50,746 nucleotides of DNA from NCBI GenBank assembly GCA_020200135.1, contig JAIVJI010000061.1, forward strand, positions 1 through 50,746, given 5' to 3'. Positions 26,401-34,020 of this stretch are shown piece by piece. The translations under genes were made by a program, and so were the position numbers. Every line of letters begins with the position of its first letter. Within the stretch, counting starts at the first letter, position 1. Below the pieces are notes generated by a model that worked only from the letters and a program-made list of their open reading frames with translations, was not told the DNA's origin and ran no database searches. Origin of the DNA: Acidobacteriota bacterium (lineage in GTDB: Bacteria > Acidobacteriota > Blastocatellia > Pyrinomonadales > Pyrinomonadaceae).

Positions 26401-28480
26401 GACCGTCACGATGAGCACGACACTCCCGGCGTCGAGCCTCATCACGGTCGTCGCGACGCGCGACGTGCTCGACCTCGCAGGCAATCCGCTGCCCGACTTT
26501 AGCAGCCAGTTCACCACCGCGAGCCAAGACACGAACCGCCCGTCGGTCGTCGTGCAGCGGCCCGGCAACGGCGCGAGCGGCGTCCCCGCCGACAAGAGCG
26601 TCGTGCTTTACGTCAACGAGCCGCTCGACGCCTCCACGGTCGAAGGGGCCTTGCAGGTCTCGGCCGACGGCGAGGTGGTGGCGGGGACGGTACAGGTCAC
26701 GGGCGGCGGGCAGGTGATCGAGTTCACGCTTAACTCGCCCTTCGAGGACAACGCGCTCGTGCAAGTCTTCCTCGACACCTCGGCGCAGGACTTGGCGGGC
26801 AACCCCTTGAACAACTATCAGGGCTCCTTCCGCGTGGCCGGGGGGACGGCGACGACCGCGCCGCAGGTCGTACGATTGAGCCAGTCGAACAACTCGAACG
26901 TGCTGCGCAACGCCGTGCTGGAGGTCGAGTACAATGAGCCCTTAGACCCATCCACGGTCGGAGCGTCCACGGTCAGCCTACGTCTCAACGACGGCGCGCA
27001 GACCGTGGTGGCGAGCACAATCAGCCTCGTGCGCGGCGGGCGCGTCGTGCGCATCGTGCCGAGCGCGCCGCTCGCGGCCAGCACCGGCTACTTCTACCGC
27101 GTGACTTCGGGCGTCAAAGACCTTGACGGCACGTCGCCGAACTCCGACTCGACCTTCTTCTTCGTGACGGGCACGGCCACCGACACCGTCGCGCCGCAGG
27201 TCGCGGGCGTGAGCCCGCCCGACGGCGCGATGGGCGCGGGCGTCAACGCGCAGGTGCACGTCCGCTTCAGCGAGCCCGTCAACCCGCTCTCAATCACCGA
27301 CCAGACCGTGATGATTATGGCGGGCGGCGGAAGCGTTATGCCCTCGTCCGTCAGCTTCTCCGACAACAACCGCGAACTCCTGGTCGTCCCGCACGCGCCG
27401 CTGCCCGAGGCCATGCAGGTCAGCGTCAAGGTCGAGGGCGTCGAAGACCTCGCCGGCAACCAGGTCACCGCGCAGACGACACAGTTCACGACCGCCTCAA
27501 GCCCTGACGTGAACCGCCCGAGCGTCGTCCGGACGAACCCGTTCGTCAGCGCTACGGACGTTCCGGTCAACACGGTCGTCACGCTCGAAGTTGACGAAGC
27601 CATCGACCCGCTGACCGTCAACGCACAGACCTTTGAGGTGCGCGACAACACCACGTTCCAAGCCGTGCCGGGCACCCGCTCCATCAGTATGGACGGGCGG
27701 ACGATTAGCTTCGTGCCCGACCAACCGTTCGCCGCCGGGCGCAGCCACTCGGTCTTCTTCTCGTTCCGCGGAATGCAGGACTATGTGGGGAACTTCCTGG
27801 CGGGGAGCGACTTCTCCTTCAACACCTCCAACGCGGCCGATGCGGCGCCGCCGCAGGTGACGGGCGTAAGCCCGCCGAACAGCCTGACGGGCGTGCCGAT
27901 CAACGCCGAGGTGGTCGTACAGTTCAGCGAGCCCGTGCAGACGAGCAGCGCCGATCAGGTGACGCTCAGCGCCGGGGGCTCGGCCGTCGCGGTGACACGC
28001 ACCTTCTCGGACGGCAACCGCGTGCTGAAGCTGCGGCCGAAGTCCCCGCTCGCGGCGCAGACGGCACACGCCGTCAACATCGCCGGCGTGCGCGACCTGG
28101 CCGGAAACGTTCTGGCCTCGCCCGTCACGTCCAACTTCACGACCGGCAGCGGCGCAGACCTCCTGCGCCCCTCCGTCACCAGCGTGAGCCCGCAGCACGG
28201 GGCGACGAACGTGGGCGTCAACTCCGTCGTGACCGTTCAGTTCAGCGAGCGCGTCAACCCGCTCACGGTCGGCCCGTCCACGTTCCGCGTGCTGCTGGCG
28301 AACACGGGCGTCTCCGTGGCCGGGGTCATAACGGTGTCGGCCGACGGGCTCAACGCAAGCTTCACGCCCAGCGGCGGCCTCGCGGCTTCCACCACCTACA
28401 TCGTGCAGGTCTTCGGCGTCACGGACCTGACGGGTCAGGACGTTAACTTCTTCCAGTCGAGTTTTACGACGGGGCCGTAG
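17441..28480 (+). CDS. Giant secreted protein with about 31 Ig-like (Big_5) domains
   Basis: The 3679-aa protein starts at GTG 17441 with AGAGGAG 8-9 bases upstream and a signal peptide (LTRLLIAALVLLAAAHGTFA). After it come one YD-repeat-like segment (about 34-66), an IPT/TIG domain (about 82-165) and an intermediate beta domain. A thrombospondin type 3-like calcium-binding run follows (about 260-332, with DNDADGLVNSAEVSAGTDP and ADADGDGLTNLEEFRAGTDP). The rest is about 31 consecutive Big_5 domains of 105-110 residues, each with P-x-V...GA..VPVN....FSEP..... and ending D.AGN....F.T. They are ordered as four lead-in domains plus three copies of a 9-domain unit. It ends FQSSFTTGP with no sorting or outer-membrane anchor visible. 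An adhesin or matrix role is inferred. The longer in-frame opening upstream to 17156 overlaps the preceding gene and is not used. Confidence 0.9.
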   Translation: MNNRLHIQLTRLLIAALVLLAAAHGTFAQAQTTFQNFYDDTGQLIKVIDSAGNVVEYVYDAAGNIVEVKRSRLSTPGALAILSFSPQRGGVGASVTIQGQGFGQTPSGNEVRFNGVPATVTSVAGGTLAVTVPAGATTGFISVKVGGVTAESGSPFTVVGTPGLTSISPRFTLSNATLSAVQVTGNNLTGSSFAFLPALVPPGLSVNSASVNQSGTAVTLNVQVNANAVGTFALVATNAAGSSDAFPSAANSLTVLNPTMDNDADGLVNSAEVSAGTDPLNPDTDGDRMSDGFEVRHGLKPLDASDAGADADGDGLTNLEEFRAGTDPRNADRVAPAVTQVFPGDGATNHPINGVIAARFSEPLLPESVVAGTVSLSRGTTGLAGTVTLSGDRLSVTFTPTLELNPQTAHAVRVQGVRDAAGNPMAAPFTSTFTTGVFVDTTPPTVVRTNPQSGATDVPVNTPFTVEFNERMDLGTLTAANFTVRDNTTFQNVAGVIQADASGRVVSFVPARPFAVGRGFFVSLGSEIKDAAGNRLGGRSFSFTTAFAPDNDRPLLVSNSPADGDAAVPTNAAVALQFSEPVNVINAARGVAVTAGGLPIPGSVALADGNKRLLFTPAQAYEQNTTFTVTTTAQITDLAGNTLANPGAFSFTTGNAPDNTRPVVTASNPVNGATGVGANATVQIRFDERLNPATINSSTFIIFPASTGVAVPAAVTPAADRRGATLTPASPLALGTTYFVQAFGIADLAGQELNFFQSSFTTALGPDTTAPTVTAVNPPNGATGVPVNARVIVRLSEPVSPVSLGANALTLTQGGAAVAGTVALSSDRTTLTFTPQNALAVSTAYAVGVAGFTDQAGNPVAAFNSTFTTGASNAADTTRPSVNSVTPFDGASLVPVNTTVSLTFSEALNPTSVGPNTVRVFTQSNGIDIPGAYVTSGATLTFTPSAPLPASTRMVVQVSGVEDLAGNTSNFFQSFFDTAAMADNVRPQVIGVTPPDGTAAVGPNAQVVLTFSEPIDPATISANNFALFAGGTRLSANVSRASDNRTVSLGAQLPPASLITVVVTSDVRDISGNHLSDFRSQFTTAPSFDTDRPSVISQRPANGATGVPLDTGVVLYINMPLDPATIPGALHVSQNGALVAGTASVSGGGKVVRFTPAAPFQTGALVQVFLDTSAKDTAGNALNNYQGSFTTLASTAATAPQVVRTSIGNSSNVVLNPVLEVEYNEPLDPTTVNATSVTLRRNDGTQTLVPGTVTLVRGGRVVRFVPGAQLAPSASYFFRVARAVKDLDGASPSFDSTFFFTTGTAADTTAPQVSLISPPDGAAGAGVNAQVHFRFSEPINPLSVTNQTALLTAGGAAVPATISFSIGDRDVFLVPHAPLPEATQVSVKIEGVEDLAGNPVVVKTIQFTTGTDADIEGPHVMRATPFNGATDVPVNTVITLETDEPVDPLTVDRNSFNVRDNITFDTVPGTFSVSPDGRTISYVPDQPLAVGRSHSVFFNRQGMLDYAGNFVTGTNYSFTTSFEPDTTPPQVTGVSPPAGLTGVPVNAEVVVQFSEPLDSRSVSQVVLSAGGAAVPVTRTLSAGNRLLSLRPDTLLSPQTLYTLNAAGVKDLAGNALASPFSSTFTTGTGADLIRPTVTGVNPANGATGVGTNATVIVSFSERVDALSVNSSNFIIHPQSTGVPAQGAVAVAPDGRSATFTLAAPLALSTTYIVQVFGITDLTGQDINFFQSSFTTALAADTTPPTVVAVSPPNGTTGVPVNARVELRVSEPVNPLSVSGNSVIVSQGGTTVAGSVALSSDRTTLTFTPTNPLAASTAYTVNAAGFRDQAGNQVAAFASSFNTAASATPDTTRPSVNSITPGNDAAFVPVNTTIVVTFSEAVNPTTAHADSIHVTVTQTGAKVAGSFNVSGATVTFTPAGPLPPSTRMSVVISGVEDLAGNTNNFFSSNFDTDVTADSTTPQVTMVTPGDGATGVGQNAQVVLTFSESLDPNTVNQNNFALFAGSTRQNANVSRSSDNRTVTLSMTLPPATLMTVIATRDVRDLSGNPLPDFRSQFTTAPSFDTDRPSVVGQRPANGASGVSPTSDVVLYVNMPLNVSTVPGALHISQNGVVVSGTLNVRSAGQVIQFTPAAPFQNNALVQVFLDASAQDPAGNALNNYQGSFRVAPGTATSAPQVVRVSQPNNSGVLLNAVVEIEYNEPLDPSTVSSATVSLRRNDGAQTPVASTISLVRGGRVVRIVPSAPLALNTPYFYRVTRNIKDLDGSSPNSDSTFFFTTGTAADTAAPQVSSVSPPDGVTGAGLNAQVRVRFSEPVNPLSVTAQTVLVQPAGGAVAVASAVSFSDNNREVLFVPHSPLPASTAITVKVEGVEDLAGNQVVAQTTQFTTGGAVDLTTPHVVRTNPFSGAADVPVNTTVTLEVDEPIDPLTVNANSFNVRDNVTFQSVAGSFSVSMDGRVITFLPNQPLAVGRSHSVFFANQGMQDYAGNFLTGPNFSFNTSFASDATPPQVTGVSPPAGLTGVPINAEVVVQFSEPVQALSAAGSAVAADRVFSDSNRRLTLKPRALLNPLTQYDVNVAGVKDLAGNALASPTSLSFMTGAGADLSRPFVASFDPASGANGVPVNVVVRLRFSERVNPLTVGASTFRLITNNTGVQVTGAYSISADGRTASFTPAAPLTASTSYHYQVFGVTDLTGQDVSFTQPGSFTTGAGADTTAPAVSALSPPDGSTGVPVNARVIVRLSEPVSAVSLGDDALILKLGATRVAGTTSLSNERDTLTFTPANPLAVSSAYTIEVAGLADLAGNVSTPLTTTFNTSASNAADTTRPSVTSVNPGNSATGVPVNAAVVVNFNEPVDPTTVNANTMSVTVQSSGIRIPGAYAVSGTSMTFMPSSSLPANTRIQVAVSGVADLAGNTNNFFFSTFDTGGVADTTPPQVTMVTPTGGATNVGLNTSVVLTFSEPLNPNTINSNTFALFAGGERINVGVNRSADNQTVTMSTTLPASSLITVVATRDVLDLAGNPLPDFSSQFTTASQDTNRPSVVVQRPGNGASGVPADKSVVLYVNEPLDASTVEGALQVSADGEVVAGTVQVTGGGQVIEFTLNSPFEDNALVQVFLDTSAQDLAGNPLNNYQGSFRVAGGTATTAPQVVRLSQSNNSNVLRNAVLEVEYNEPLDPSTVGASTVSLRLNDGAQTVVASTISLVRGGRVVRIVPSAPLAASTGYFYRVTSGVKDLDGTSPNSDSTFFFVTGTATDTVAPQVAGVSPPDGAMGAGVNAQVHVRFSEPVNPLSITDQTVMIMAGGGSVMPSSVSFSDNNRELLVVPHAPLPEAMQVSVKVEGVEDLAGNQVTAQTTQFTTASSPDVNRPSVVRTNPFVSATDVPVNTVVTLEVDEAIDPLTVNAQTFEVRDNTTFQAVPGTRSISMDGRTISFVPDQPFAAGRSHSVFFSFRGMQDYVGNFLAGSDFSFNTSNAADAAPPQVTGVSPPNSLTGVPINAEVVVQFSEPVQTSSADQVTLSAGGSAVAVTRTFSDGNRVLKLRPKSPLAAQTAHAVNIAGVRDLAGNVLASPVTSNFTTGSGADLLRPSVTSVSPQHGATNVGVNSVVTVQFSERVNPLTVGPSTFRVLLANTGVSVAGVITVSADGLNASFTPSGGLAASTTYIVQVFGVTDLTGQDVNFFQSSFTTGP
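19739..28477 (+). repeat. Three tandem 2.9-kb super-repeats of nine Ig-like domains
   Basis: Landmarks recur with fixed order. The unit start (DTTAPTV, DTTPPTV, DTTAPAV) is at 19739, 22658 and 25565, spacings 2919 and 2907 bp. The unit end (F..SSFTT or PGSFTTG) falls at the next boundary, and the last one is the protein terminus. Within each unit the nine domain types keep their identity, for example DTTRPSV as second and PPQVTGVSPP as eighth. The four lead-in domains at 18445-19738 resemble types 6-9, a partial copy. Confidence 0.85.
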
Positions 28481-28499
28481 GAGCGGAGCGCTGTCAGGG

Positions 28500-28533
28500 C
28501 TTTCGGCCGGCGACAGTATTCGCCGGCCGAAAG
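28500..28533. terminator. Bidirectional hairpin between convergent genes
   Basis: A perfect 14-bp stem CTTTCGGCCGGCGA (28500-28513) pairs with 28520-28533 across a 6-base loop. It lies 20 bases after the giant Ig gene stop and just before the stop of the convergent symporter remnant. No clear U-run follows on either strand. Confidence 0.7.
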
Positions 28534-28542
28534 TCTTGGTGG

Positions 28543-29178
28543 CTACTTCGACTCGCTTACGCTCCGCATCAGTTTAGCTGCATCCGGGTCGGCCTGGCCG
28601 CCGTGCTGCCTGAAGTAGCTTCGCGTCTCGCTGACTATCACCCCACTTAGTCCAAGCAGCCCGATGAGGTTGGGGATCGCCATCGCCCCGTTCATCACGT
28701 CGGCGAAAGCCCACACGGTGTTCAGCGTCAGGTGCGCCCCCACAAAAGTTAAAATCACCCAGGCGATGCGGTAATACGGCTCGAATCTGGTGTTGCCGAA
28801 CAAGTATTCGAGCGATTTCTCACCGTAGTAATTCCAGCCGAGCAGTGTCGAATAGGCGAACAGCGCCAGCCCCGCCGAAACGATAATACCGCCCCGCGTC
28901 CCGGGCTGTCCGGTGCTGAATGCGCTCGTCGTGAGCGCCGCCCCGGTCGCCCCGGTCTTCCACGCGCCGGTAGCGTTGATGGCGAAACCTGTGACCGAGC
29001 AGACGATGATGGTGTCGATGAAGGTTTGCGTCATGGACACCAGAGCTTGCGTGACCGGGCGGCGAGTTTTGGCCGCCGCCGCGATTGCCGCCGACCCGGG
29101 ACCTCTCTCGTTACTGAACACGCCCTTTGACGGGTGTATAATACGGGACATGTCCACCGCGGGTACTTGATCGAGCAC
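28543..29178 (-). pseudogene. Sodium:alanine symporter (AGCS family), C-terminal remnant
   Basis: The 211-aa frame contains the AGCS hallmark [20 protein letters not shown] followed by [18 protein letters not shown], then four or five hydrophobic segments and the usual ending [13 protein letters not shown]. Family members are about 450-550 aa, so the N-terminal half with the sodium and substrate sites is missing. The first 18 residues ([18 protein letters not shown]) are not AGCS-like, so a rearrangement joined foreign DNA at about 29120-29130. It is most likely a non-functional relic rather than a short transporter. The breakpoint lies about 130 bp from the start of an unrelated divergent gene and may mark the edge of an inserted segment. 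Confidence 0.82.
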
Positions 29179-29258
29179 GGTGAGGTCAACCCCCGGATCG
29201 CCTCCGTGGCCGTGACGGTAAAAGAAGACGCCTCCCAGCAGTCGCTGCCCCGGAATCG

Positions 29259-32200
29259 GTGAACTTCGTGCACCCTGAAAACAACCCTCCTCAACCCTTT
29301 CGGTTCAGCAATCCACGACAGAGCCGTATCCACCGCCGCCTGCTCCTCGTGGGTCCCGGTGCCGCGTCCTTTTTCCTCGACGCCTGCCGGCTCATGGCCA
29401 TCGAGCCGCCTTTCGAAGCCACCACGCACCTCGTCGCTCATCTCCTTCGGGAAACGGAGAGCGCGCTGCGCGACGTGCTGGAGTCATTCATGGACCGCTC
29501 GGAGCGGCTCGACAAGAAGGGGAAGCCCGCCAAGCCGACTCATGAGGATGAGATTAGAGCCATTCTGAAGGGGCTGGAGATTCCGGAGACGGATGCGACA
29601 GCCGAGGCATGGCTACGCCTCCCAGGTAGGAGTGGATACGGCCTGCACGCCCGTGCACACCGCGACGACCTTGCCAGGCCGCGTCCCGTAAATCAGGAGT
29701 ATCGGCAGTTCTGGGGTGAGATGGAAGCCATCCTCGACACGGTGCTGGAAAAGTTCGAATCGCGCTATTTGGAGTCGCACCGGACTCTGGACGCACTGCT
29801 GGCCGTCACTAACCCCACGAGAGCCGACGCCCAGCGGCTGCGGCTTAATGTCCCTAATAACCTTGTTGCCTTCGGCTACTTCTTCCGTAGGCTGAATAAC
29901 CCGGCTTGGCTGGGGCCTCTGTGGGATGAGGGACTGTTTCGTCATCCGTCAGAGCCGGAGGTAGATACGGAGAAGGGAACCATCGGCTTTCCCTCTTGGC
30001 CGCAGTCCCACTACCTCGCGAGGATGGCCGCCGCCAGCCAGCCTGACGTGCAGCGGAAGGCGGTGGAGATAGCGCTTCAGATAGAGACAGAGAACGTCAG
30101 CATCCATGAAGACCTCATGGCCGTGGCGCTCGCCGTGCCTGCGGAGATGGCGGTCGAGTTGGTCAGAAAAGAGGCGGTGTGGGTCGAGCGGCAGAGGCAT
30201 ATCTTCGCACTACTCCCGGAAAAGCTGGGAGCCGCTATCTCTCACTTGGCGCTTGGGGGACAGGTGGACGCCGCGCTCGATTTCGCCCGGTGCGTCCTCG
30301 CGATACTGTCGAGCCCGCGGGGTGCCGAGAGAGACGAAGATAACCCTTGGGCACTTACTCCTGACCCGGTCGCCCGCGTAGAGGCTTGGGACTACGAACA
30401 GATTCTCGACAAAGACGTCCCAGTGCTCGTCGCGGTGGCAGGTGAGCGCGCACTGACGCTCCTCTGTGACCTACTCCAAACGGCGATCAGCCTTTCCCGC
30501 GGGCACGGTGAGGAGGAGAAGGGGGAAGATTTTTCTTACATCTGGAGTCCCGACCTCGATGACAACCAGGATCGTGAGGTCAAAGACCTGTTGGTCCAAG
30601 CCGTGCGCAAGGCGTCGGAGCAGCTCGCCTCACAGGACGCCGGCCGTGTCCCGGGTCTCGTCAACACTCTGGAGGGCTACGGATGGGCGGTGTTCAATCG
30701 CTTGGCGCTCCACCTGCTCCGTTTCTCGCCAGCCGCCGCAGGCGACCTCATCGCCGAGAGGCTTACTAACCGTGCCAACTACGAGAACACGGGGCTGTGG
30801 CATGAGTACATCCTTTTAGCGCGCGATCACTTCAACAATCTCCCCGAGCAACAGCGAGAGTTGATTCTCGGCTGGATAGATGAAGGCCCGAGCGTCGAAG
30901 AGGTCAAGGAGGGGCGCGAAAGTTTAGACGGCACGCGGCTGACCGACGAGCAGGCGGTACAGAATATAAAGCGCCGCAAGCTCCGCCGCTTGAAACCGCT
31001 CCGCGACGTCCTGCCGCCTCCCTGGAGAGAGCAGTACGACGAGTGGGTGCGGGAGACGGAAGAACCGGAGCACGCGGAATACGTTACGCCCCCGATTGAG
31101 GTGCGGTGGGGTTTGGAAAGTCCTCAGAGCACTGAAGACCTGCGCCCGATGAGCGTCGAGGAGATCGTTGCTCTGCTCAGGGCGTGGCAGCCGTCTGAGA
31201 GTCCTATGGGTCCCGCGGCGGAGGGCTTGGGGCAGCAACTGACGCCGCTGGTCACGTCGGAACCAGCTCGCTTCGCCTCCGAAGCAGAAAAATTTTGCGG
31301 TCTTGACCCGACCTACGTGCGCGCACTTCTTTCGGGACTGCGCGACGCCGTAAAACATCCAAGTCCTTTGTCCTGGTCACCGGTTCTTGCCCTCTGCCAC
31401 TGGGTGGTAGAGCAACCCCGTGAAATCCCGGGGCGGGAGAATCAACCGGATAACCTTGATCGTGATAAAGATTGGGGTTGGTCGCGGGGAGTTATCGCAG
31501 AGTTACTATCCGCCGGATTTCAGTCCGGCACCGCCGAGGTTCCTTTCGATCTTCGCAACGAGGCTTGGGTCGTGCTGAGACCACTCGCCGACGACCCGGA
31601 ACCTACGCCGGAGTATGAGGAGCGCTACGGCGGCTCGAATATGGATCCGTTCACGCTCTCTCTTAACACCGTTCGGGGCAAAGCCTTACATGCCGTCGTG
31701 GAATACGCGCGGTGGGTTGATCGACACGTCGAGGCGGCGGCTAGCGGCGCGGAACGGGCGGGCCGCGGTTTCGATGAGATGCCTGAAGTACGCGAAGTCC
31801 TTGACTCGCATCTCGACCCGGAGCTTGACCCGTCCTTAGCCATCCGCGCGGTCTACGGCCAATGGCTGCCCTGGCTCGACTCTATTGATCATCGATGGGC
31901 TTCACAGAACAAAGAGAGAATCTACCCGGCGAATGAGGCGCAGACTGCTCTTTGGAACGCGGCGTGGGATGCCTACATCCGTTCCGTCAAGCCATACGAC
32001 ACTATTCTCGAGCTGCTGCGTGATGAGTACACCCGCGCCGTTGAGCACATCTGCGAGGAGCCAGCGGACGGCGCTAGACGCCCGCAGAGCATGGGAGAAC
32101 GGCTGGTCCATCATCTGACGGTGTTCTACGGGCGCGGTAAATTGGAGTTGGACGATCCGGAAGGGCTGCTCGCGAAATTCTACCGGCACGCCCCTGATAG

Positions 32201-32699
32201 ACTCCGCGCCCAGGCCCTGTGGGTGATGGGCCGTGGCCTTCAGCAAGTGGATTCAGTGCCGCCCGAAGTCTTGGAACGCTCCCGACATCTCTGCGAGCAC
32301 CGCATCGAGGCCGCGCGGAGTTCCGGCTCGCCCGGTGACTACAAGGTGGAAATGAAAGCCGTCGGATGGCTCTTCGCCTCATTAAAGTTTGATGACGCTT
32401 GGGCCCTGACACAACTCAGGAGCGCGCTAGAGGTCTCCGGCGAGGCTGATCCAGACCGCGAGGTCGTCCAGCGTCTTGCCGCCCTCGCGCCGGCGCACCC
32501 AATAACCACCGTCGAGTGTCTCGGCATGATGGTCGACGGCGATAAGGAGGGCTGGCGCATTCGCTACTGGGGCATTCTGGTGCGGAACATCCTTGCCGCC
32601 GCCCGACAGAGTGACGATGCCACCGCACAGCAGTCTGCCGCAGCGCTGATCAACCGCTTGGGAGCTCGCGGCTTCATAGAATTTCAAGACCTGTTATGA
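29259..32699 (+). CDS. Unrecognised 1146-aa cytosolic protein, possible defence-related
   Basis: The 1146-aa protein has no signal peptide or membrane segment. The GTG start at 29259 has no clear ribosome-binding site. GTG 29268 and ATG 29394 are alternatives, but homologous-looking sequence ([19 protein letters not shown]) begins before the latter. I do not recognise a named family. The N-terminal 180 residues ([20 protein letters not shown], then [17 protein letters not shown]) look helical and loosely HEPN-like. The rest is rich in helices with repeated A-L-x-L patterns suggestive of HEAT/ARM solenoids. No Walker, nuclease or helicase motif is visible. Base composition is a little less GC-biased than the exported genes. 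It sits between a transporter breakpoint and a cluster of mobile elements, typical for accessory or defence genes, but function is unknown. Confidence 0.72.
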   Translation: MNFVHPENNPPQPFRFSNPRQSRIHRRLLLVGPGAASFFLDACRLMAIEPPFEATTHLVAHLLRETESALRDVLESFMDRSERLDKKGKPAKPTHEDEIRAILKGLEIPETDATAEAWLRLPGRSGYGLHARAHRDDLARPRPVNQEYRQFWGEMEAILDTVLEKFESRYLESHRTLDALLAVTNPTRADAQRLRLNVPNNLVAFGYFFRRLNNPAWLGPLWDEGLFRHPSEPEVDTEKGTIGFPSWPQSHYLARMAAASQPDVQRKAVEIALQIETENVSIHEDLMAVALAVPAEMAVELVRKEAVWVERQRHIFALLPEKLGAAISHLALGGQVDAALDFARCVLAILSSPRGAERDEDNPWALTPDPVARVEAWDYEQILDKDVPVLVAVAGERALTLLCDLLQTAISLSRGHGEEEKGEDFSYIWSPDLDDNQDREVKDLLVQAVRKASEQLASQDAGRVPGLVNTLEGYGWAVFNRLALHLLRFSPAAAGDLIAERLTNRANYENTGLWHEYILLARDHFNNLPEQQRELILGWIDEGPSVEEVKEGRESLDGTRLTDEQAVQNIKRRKLRRLKPLRDVLPPPWREQYDEWVRETEEPEHAEYVTPPIEVRWGLESPQSTEDLRPMSVEEIVALLRAWQPSESPMGPAAEGLGQQLTPLVTSEPARFASEAEKFCGLDPTYVRALLSGLRDAVKHPSPLSWSPVLALCHWVVEQPREIPGRENQPDNLDRDKDWGWSRGVIAELLSAGFQSGTAEVPFDLRNEAWVVLRPLADDPEPTPEYEERYGGSNMDPFTLSLNTVRGKALHAVVEYARWVDRHVEAAASGAERAGRGFDEMPEVREVLDSHLDPELDPSLAIRAVYGQWLPWLDSIDHRWASQNKERIYPANEAQTALWNAAWDAYIRSVKPYDTILELLRDEYTRAVEHICEEPADGARRPQSMGERLVHHLTVFYGRGKLELDDPEGLLAKFYRHAPDRLRAQALWVMGRGLQQVDSVPPEVLERSRHLCEHRIEAARSSGSPGDYKVEMKAVGWLFASLKFDDAWALTQLRSALEVSGEADPDREVVQRLAALAPAHPITTVECLGMMVDGDKEGWRIRYWGILVRNILAAARQSDDATAQQSAAALINRLGARGFIEFQDLL

Positions 32700-32760
32700 G
32701 CGACATCCCCAGTCCGGAATTCTTTTTCAAAGTCATAGATTCGCCGAACGATTTAAGATA

Positions 32761-32918
32761 AAATGAAGAGTGCGCGTAATTCAGAATGCGAGAACCGCCT
32801 GTTTTCGGGACGTTTCGCAGCCCTTGTCAAAATTTCCAAGTCGCGGTCTCACGCTGAACTAGCAAAACGGCGAAATTGTTGAGAAAAAGCGACTTAGAAT
32901 TACGCGCACTCTTCATTT
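32761..32918. mobile_element. 158-bp MITE-like element with perfect 22-bp terminal inverted repeats
   Basis: The left end 32761-32782 begins AAATGAAGAGTGCGCG and is the exact reverse complement of 32897-32918. The 114-bp interior has no coding capacity. It lies 60 bp after the 1146-aa gene and 53 bp before the IS6 element. A TA pair borders the left end, but no clean target duplication is seen. It looks like a non-autonomous transposable element; its parent is not in the window. Confidence 0.75.
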
Positions 32919-32978
32919 AATATGACATCTCACCCTTAGGATGCAGGGCATTACCCAAGCCCTCTTGATTCGGCTGTG

Positions 32979-33006
32979 TTGCAGGAATTGCTTCTCTAGC
33001 TATAAT
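32979..33006 (+). promoter_or_regulatory. Promoter in the IS6 left end
   Basis: TTGCAG (32979-32984) within the terminal repeat, a 16-base spacer, and a perfect TATAAT (33001-33006) precede the transposase ATG by about 40 bases. This is the usual placement in IS6 elements. Confidence 0.55.
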
Positions 33007-33047
33007 CCCTCCTTCAGTTCATCCATCACCCTTCGGGAATCATACTC

Positions 33048-33761
33048 ATGAAGCGGAACAAGTCCCCGTTCAAGTGGCGTCATTTCGAGCCCACCATCAT
33101 CCTTTTGTGCGTGCGCTGGTACTGCCGGTACTCGCTCTCCTACCGCGACCTTGAGGAGATGATGAGAGAGCGGGGACTATCGGTCGATCATACTACCGTG
33201 TGGAGATGGGTCCAGCGCTATGCGCCGGAGATCAACAAGCGGATGCGCCCGCACCTGAAGATGAGCGGCACCTCTTACCGCCTCGACGAGACGTATGTGA
33301 AGGTCGGGACCGAGTGGAAATACTTATACCGCGCAGTCGACTCGGCCGGCCAAACGATCGAGTTTATGCTCAGCGCCAGACTCGACGTTTCCGCGGCGAA
33401 ACGCTTCTTTAAGAAGCTAATGAGGGCGGAACAACGGAGGCTGCCGTTCACGATCGGCACTGACAAGCACGCCTCTTACCCCGAAGCGTTCGCCGCCTCG
33501 GTAAGGGAGAAAGTCCTACCACAGGATTGTAAGCTGAGGCGCGTCAAGTACCTCAACAACATCATCGAGCAGGACCACCGTGCGATCCGGAGGAGGTGGC
33601 GGGCGATGCAGTGCTTCCGCTCCTTCCACACGGCCGAGCGGACGTTAGAGGGTGTCGAATCACTGCACGTGATGAGGAAGGGACAAGTTAAAAGGCTGGA
33701 CGGGAGGGACGCAGTAGGTCAGGCGAGGTTCGTCGAAGGCCTCTTCGGTGTCGCCGTCTAA
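33048..33761 (+). CDS. IS6-family transposase (DDE type), intact
   Basis: The 237-aa transposase has normal IS6 length. An N-terminal helix-turn-helix region is present (SYRDLEEMMRERGLSVDHTT, then VWRWVQRYAPEI). The DDE catalytic core follows: Asp in YRLDETYVKVG (about residue 80), Asp in FTIGTDKHASYP (about 138) and Glu in NNIIEQDHRAIR (about 174), then RRWRAMQCFRSF. All catalytic positions are present, so it should be active. IS6 elements move by replicative transposition and form cointegrates. A fragment of a close relative in opposite orientation lies at 7205-7275. Confidence 0.94.
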   Translation: MKRNKSPFKWRHFEPTIILLCVRWYCRYSLSYRDLEEMMRERGLSVDHTTVWRWVQRYAPEINKRMRPHLKMSGTSYRLDETYVKVGTEWKYLYRAVDSAGQTIEFMLSARLDVSAAKRFFKKLMRAEQRRLPFTIGTDKHASYPEAFAASVREKVLPQDCKLRRVKYLNNIIEQDHRAIRRRWRAMQCFRSFHTAERTLEGVESLHVMRKGQVKRLDGRDAVGQARFVEGLFGVAV

Positions 33762-34020
33762 CGAAGGGCTCAGCAGAGCCTCTCCTTACCCAAAGTAATT
33801 CCTGCAACACAACCCCCTGAGGTGCCATCGCGAGAGGAGACGGCTTATAGTCGACGGAAGTGGCTTGAGGGTGTCACGGAAGTCGCTTTTTTCCGCAGTT
33901 TAGTCGACCTGCTGAACAGCTCGACAATGTCACATTCAAAGAAAGATTCAGATTTCCGGCTCACGATAGCTTCCGGCGTGGCACGACCGTCAGCAACGCC
34001 CGCAGCTATCATCCCGAGTC

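Larger units (their letters stand above)
32972..33814 (+). mobile_element. Complete IS6-family insertion sequence
   Basis: The 843-bp element is bounded by 18-bp inverted repeats, GGCTGTGTTGCAGGAATT (32972-32989) and its complement with one mismatch at 33797-33814. These resemble the IS6/IS26 end GGC(A/T)CTGTTGCA. It encodes one intact transposase. The 8-bp flanks (CTTGATTC and CCCTGAGG) are not duplicated, so later recombination or deletion next to the element is likely. Confidence 0.88.
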
